Source: JAZDGL01 sp043806975
GTDB taxonomy: Bacteria; Patescibacteriota; Minisyncoccia; CAYZDR01
Direction of reading: 5' to 3'
Length of the DNA stretch: 7,215 nucleotides
Assembly (NCBI GenBank): GCA_043806975.1
Contig: JAZDGL010000062.1
Location: 1 to 7,215 of the forward strand
The notes under the pieces were generated by a model that was given only the letters and a program-made list of their open reading frames with translations, did no database searches and was not told the DNA's origin. Positions 6,204-7,215 of the stretch are shown piece after piece. The stretch's first letter is position 1. Each line of letters begins with the position of its first letter. The position numbers and the translations under genes are program-made.

Positions 6204-6208
6204 ACCTC
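6204..6208 (-). promoter_or_regulatory. Shine-Dalgarno of def
   Basis: The minus strand reads GAGGT six nt before the def ATG. With the start predicted from the -10, the mRNA leader would be only about 11 nt and would begin almost at this GAGG. def and the 123-residue gene are the only starts in the window with a recognisable ribosome binding site. Confidence 0.6.
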
Positions 6209-6214
6209 AATTAA

Positions 6215-6243
6215 ATCATACCAAAAATAGCTAATTTGGACAA
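6215..6243 (-). promoter_or_regulatory. Promoter of def
   Basis: On the minus strand this reads TTGTCC (-35, 4 of 6), a 17-bp spacer ending in TGG, and TATGAT (-10, 5 of 6), so it is also an extended -10 promoter. The -35 hexamer overlaps the T-rich tail of the preceding terminator at 6241-6243, so the upstream operon ends exactly where def transcription is set up. Confidence 0.6.
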
Positions 6244-6266
6244 GAAAAGAGGGGACTAGCCCCTCT
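6241..6266 (-). terminator. Intrinsic terminator of the priA transcript
   Basis: Read on the minus strand, a 7-bp stem AGAGGGG/CCCCTCT with the loop CTAGT is followed by TTTCTTG. It begins 11 nt after the stop codon of the 123-residue gene. The stem is perfect, but the T-tract is interrupted by C, so termination may be partial. On the plus strand the hairpin is followed by CGG and then A's, so it should act leftward only. Confidence 0.7.
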
Positions 6267-6277
6267 CGGAAAAAAAA

Positions 6278-6649
6278 TTAAAATTGCTGTGTTTCAATGT
6301 ATTTTCGTTTCAAATTCTCTTTTACTCCATTAGCCTTTTCGCAAATCTCTAAAAATTCCAAATAACTCCTTAACTTTTTGATATTTTTTTTCAATTGAGC
6401 ATCATCTCCGCCCACAACAGACACTGAATCAATTACCCCTAACAATTGCCATATATTTTTAAAATTATTCTTTTTTATATGCTCAATATGCCCATCTATT
6501 ACATTTACCGTATTTCCATAATACTGAACTTTTTGCTTATTTAGAAATTCTTTTTTTAATATATTCCAAACATAATCTACTTCTTTAACAACCTCTCTTA
6601 TTCCTTTCTCAAAAAGTTTATCCACTTCATTTTCAACTTCTGCAAACAT
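6278..6649 (-). CDS. Hypothetical 123-residue helical protein
   Basis: I do not recognise the family. The protein is charged and rich in Lys, Glu, Asn and Val, with no signal peptide or membrane segment, so it is probably cytoplasmic. The pattern suggests mostly helices: 1-37 (VENEVDKLFEKGIREVVKEV), 52-78, and 84-120, with a short GGDD turn at 80-83 between them. It has one Cys (C103). That it is real is supported by an AGGAGG Shine-Dalgarno 5 nt before the ATG, a start 10 nt after the priA stop, and an intrinsic terminator right after its stop. It stands between priA and def, which are adjacent in many bacteria, so it looks like a lineage-specific insertion into an old operon. The codon use (more ATA, AAT and TTT) seems slightly more AT-rich than that of its neighbours. 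Confidence 0.8.
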   Translation of the reverse strand: MFAEVENEVDKLFEKGIREVVKEVDYVWNILKKEFLNKQKVQYYGNTVNVIDGHIEHIKKNNFKNIWQLLGVIDSVSVVGGDDAQLKKNIKKLRSYLEFLEICEKANGVKENLKRKYIETQQF

Positions 6650-6654
6650 TTCTT

Positions 6655-6660
6655 CCTCCT
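6655..6660 (-). promoter_or_regulatory. Strong Shine-Dalgarno of the 123-residue gene, overlapping the priA stop
   Basis: The minus strand reads AGGAGG five nt before the ATG, a full match to the 16S anti-Shine-Dalgarno core. Its first A is the last base of the priA TAA, so translation of the two genes can be coupled. It stands out because most starts in the window have no such site. Confidence 0.8.
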
Positions 6661-7215
6661 TAGTTAAACTCCACGCGGCACTTATCTGAAAAATTTTCCG
6701 ATAAAATTTCTAGAAATTCCAAATGCCGCCCTTGCGAAAAATCCTTTACTTTTACAATAAAAAAAGAACTCTTTAAATTTTTAATCTGCTCTCCTTGGCT
6801 AATTATTTCAATATTTTTGAATTTTGTCAATATTTCTCTCAATTCTTGAGCATTTTTCAACAAAATCCGCCTATCACGGTCGTCTAGGCTTATCTTCAAC
6901 AGCTTGGAAAATGGGGGATAACCAAATTTTTTTCTATTTTCCAGCTCATACCTATAAAATTCCTCGTTTTTTCCGCTTGCCGCCAAAAGCAGTGTTTTAT
7001 TTTCCGGATTAAATGTCTGAATTATCATCTGTCCGTCCGAATTTAGCCGCCCCGCAAGCTCGCGAACAATTTGGAATGCCCTTTCAGAAGCGCGAAAATC
7101 AGGTCTGTTTAAAAACCTATCCGCATACATAAACCCGATTAAATCCAAGCCCTCAGGAAGCCAAATTTTCGCCGCCAACTGGGTAGCGATAATAATTCCG
7201 CCATCTTTTTGCAAT
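6660..7215 (-). CDS. priA: Primosomal protein N' (PriA), C-terminal 184 residues, helicase motifs degenerate
   Basis: PriA recognises stalled or recombination-made forks and reloads the replicative helicase. The window holds the end of the protein; the 5' part lies beyond base 7215. The visible residues align without gaps to the end of the helicase core and the C-terminal domain: a motif V region beginning IIIATQLAAK, then LIGFMYADRFLNRPDFRASER, IIQTFNPEN, and the C-terminal signature FYRYELENRKKFGYPPFSKL. Two catalytic signatures are altered. Motif V, normally AKGxDFP, reads AKIWLPE, and motif VI, normally AGRAGR, reads AGRLNS, losing the second arginine. The ATP-driven helicase is therefore probably inactive, while fork binding may persist. 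The zinc-binding cysteines and Walker motifs are outside the window. The TAA stop overlaps the Shine-Dalgarno of the next gene. Confidence 0.9.
   Translation of the reverse strand, partial: LQKDGGIIIATQLAAKIWLPEGLDLIGFMYADRFLNRPDFRASERAFQIVRELAGRLNSDGQMIIQTFNPENKTLLLAASGKNEEFYRYELENRKKFGYPPFSKLLKISLDDRDRRILLKNAQELREILTKFKNIEIISQGEQIKNLKSSFFIVKVKDFSQGRHLEFLEILSENFSDKCRVEFN

Noticed and set aside
7130..7180. Frameshift or sequencing error causing the odd PriA motif V
   Set aside because: The region aligns to the family without gaps and conserved residues resume in the same frame, so substitution is the better explanation.

Overview
The window reads as a compact chromosomal segment of an uncultured bacterium, most likely Patescibacteria (Candidate Phyla Radiation, Parcubacteria-like). 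The DNA is AT-rich, with long A/T-ending codon runs. Genes are packed with gaps of 4 to 180 bases, and most starts lack a Shine-Dalgarno sequence. Housekeeping proteins are pared down: a PolA without a proofreading domain, a PriA with eroded helicase motifs and a short peptide deformylase. A secreted lamin-tail/PKD/OB protein of the style common in that group sits among them. The lineage is inferred from style; no marker gene here proves it. Stops used are TAA and TAG, and no in-frame TGA is seen.

Layout. Bases 1-4707 form a leftward (minus) block: ruvB, a lamin-tail/PKD/OB secreted protein, tsaE, then polA, which leaves the window at base 1. ruvB and tsaE each have an extended -10 element only 7-8 nt before the ATG, suggesting leaderless mRNAs. 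Bases 4708-4886 are a divergent control region. It holds a ruvB promoter, a perfect DnaA-box 9-mer, a 14-bp palindrome, a near-consensus yebC promoter and a 15-bp tandem repeat. Bases 4887-5657 carry yebC on the plus strand. Bases 5658-5774 are a convergent gap filled by AT-rich spacer and a nested inverted repeat whose right arm covers the def stop codon. Bases 5775-7215 are leftward again: priA (5'-partial), a small unknown gene with a strong Shine-Dalgarno, an intrinsic terminator, then def with its own promoter.

Function. Most genes serve DNA replication and repair (PolA, RuvB, PriA) or translation and protein maturation (TsaE for tRNA t6A, YebC, Def). priA followed by def echoes the priA-def-fmt order known from many bacteria, here split by the unknown 123-residue gene and a terminator, with no fmt after def. 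Nothing here is a CRISPR array, RNA gene, insertion sequence or phage module. The points most worth following are the architecture of the secreted OB-fold protein, the domain-deleted PolA, the degenerate PriA, and the nested inverted repeat at the def 3' end. No gap between genes exceeds 300 bases.
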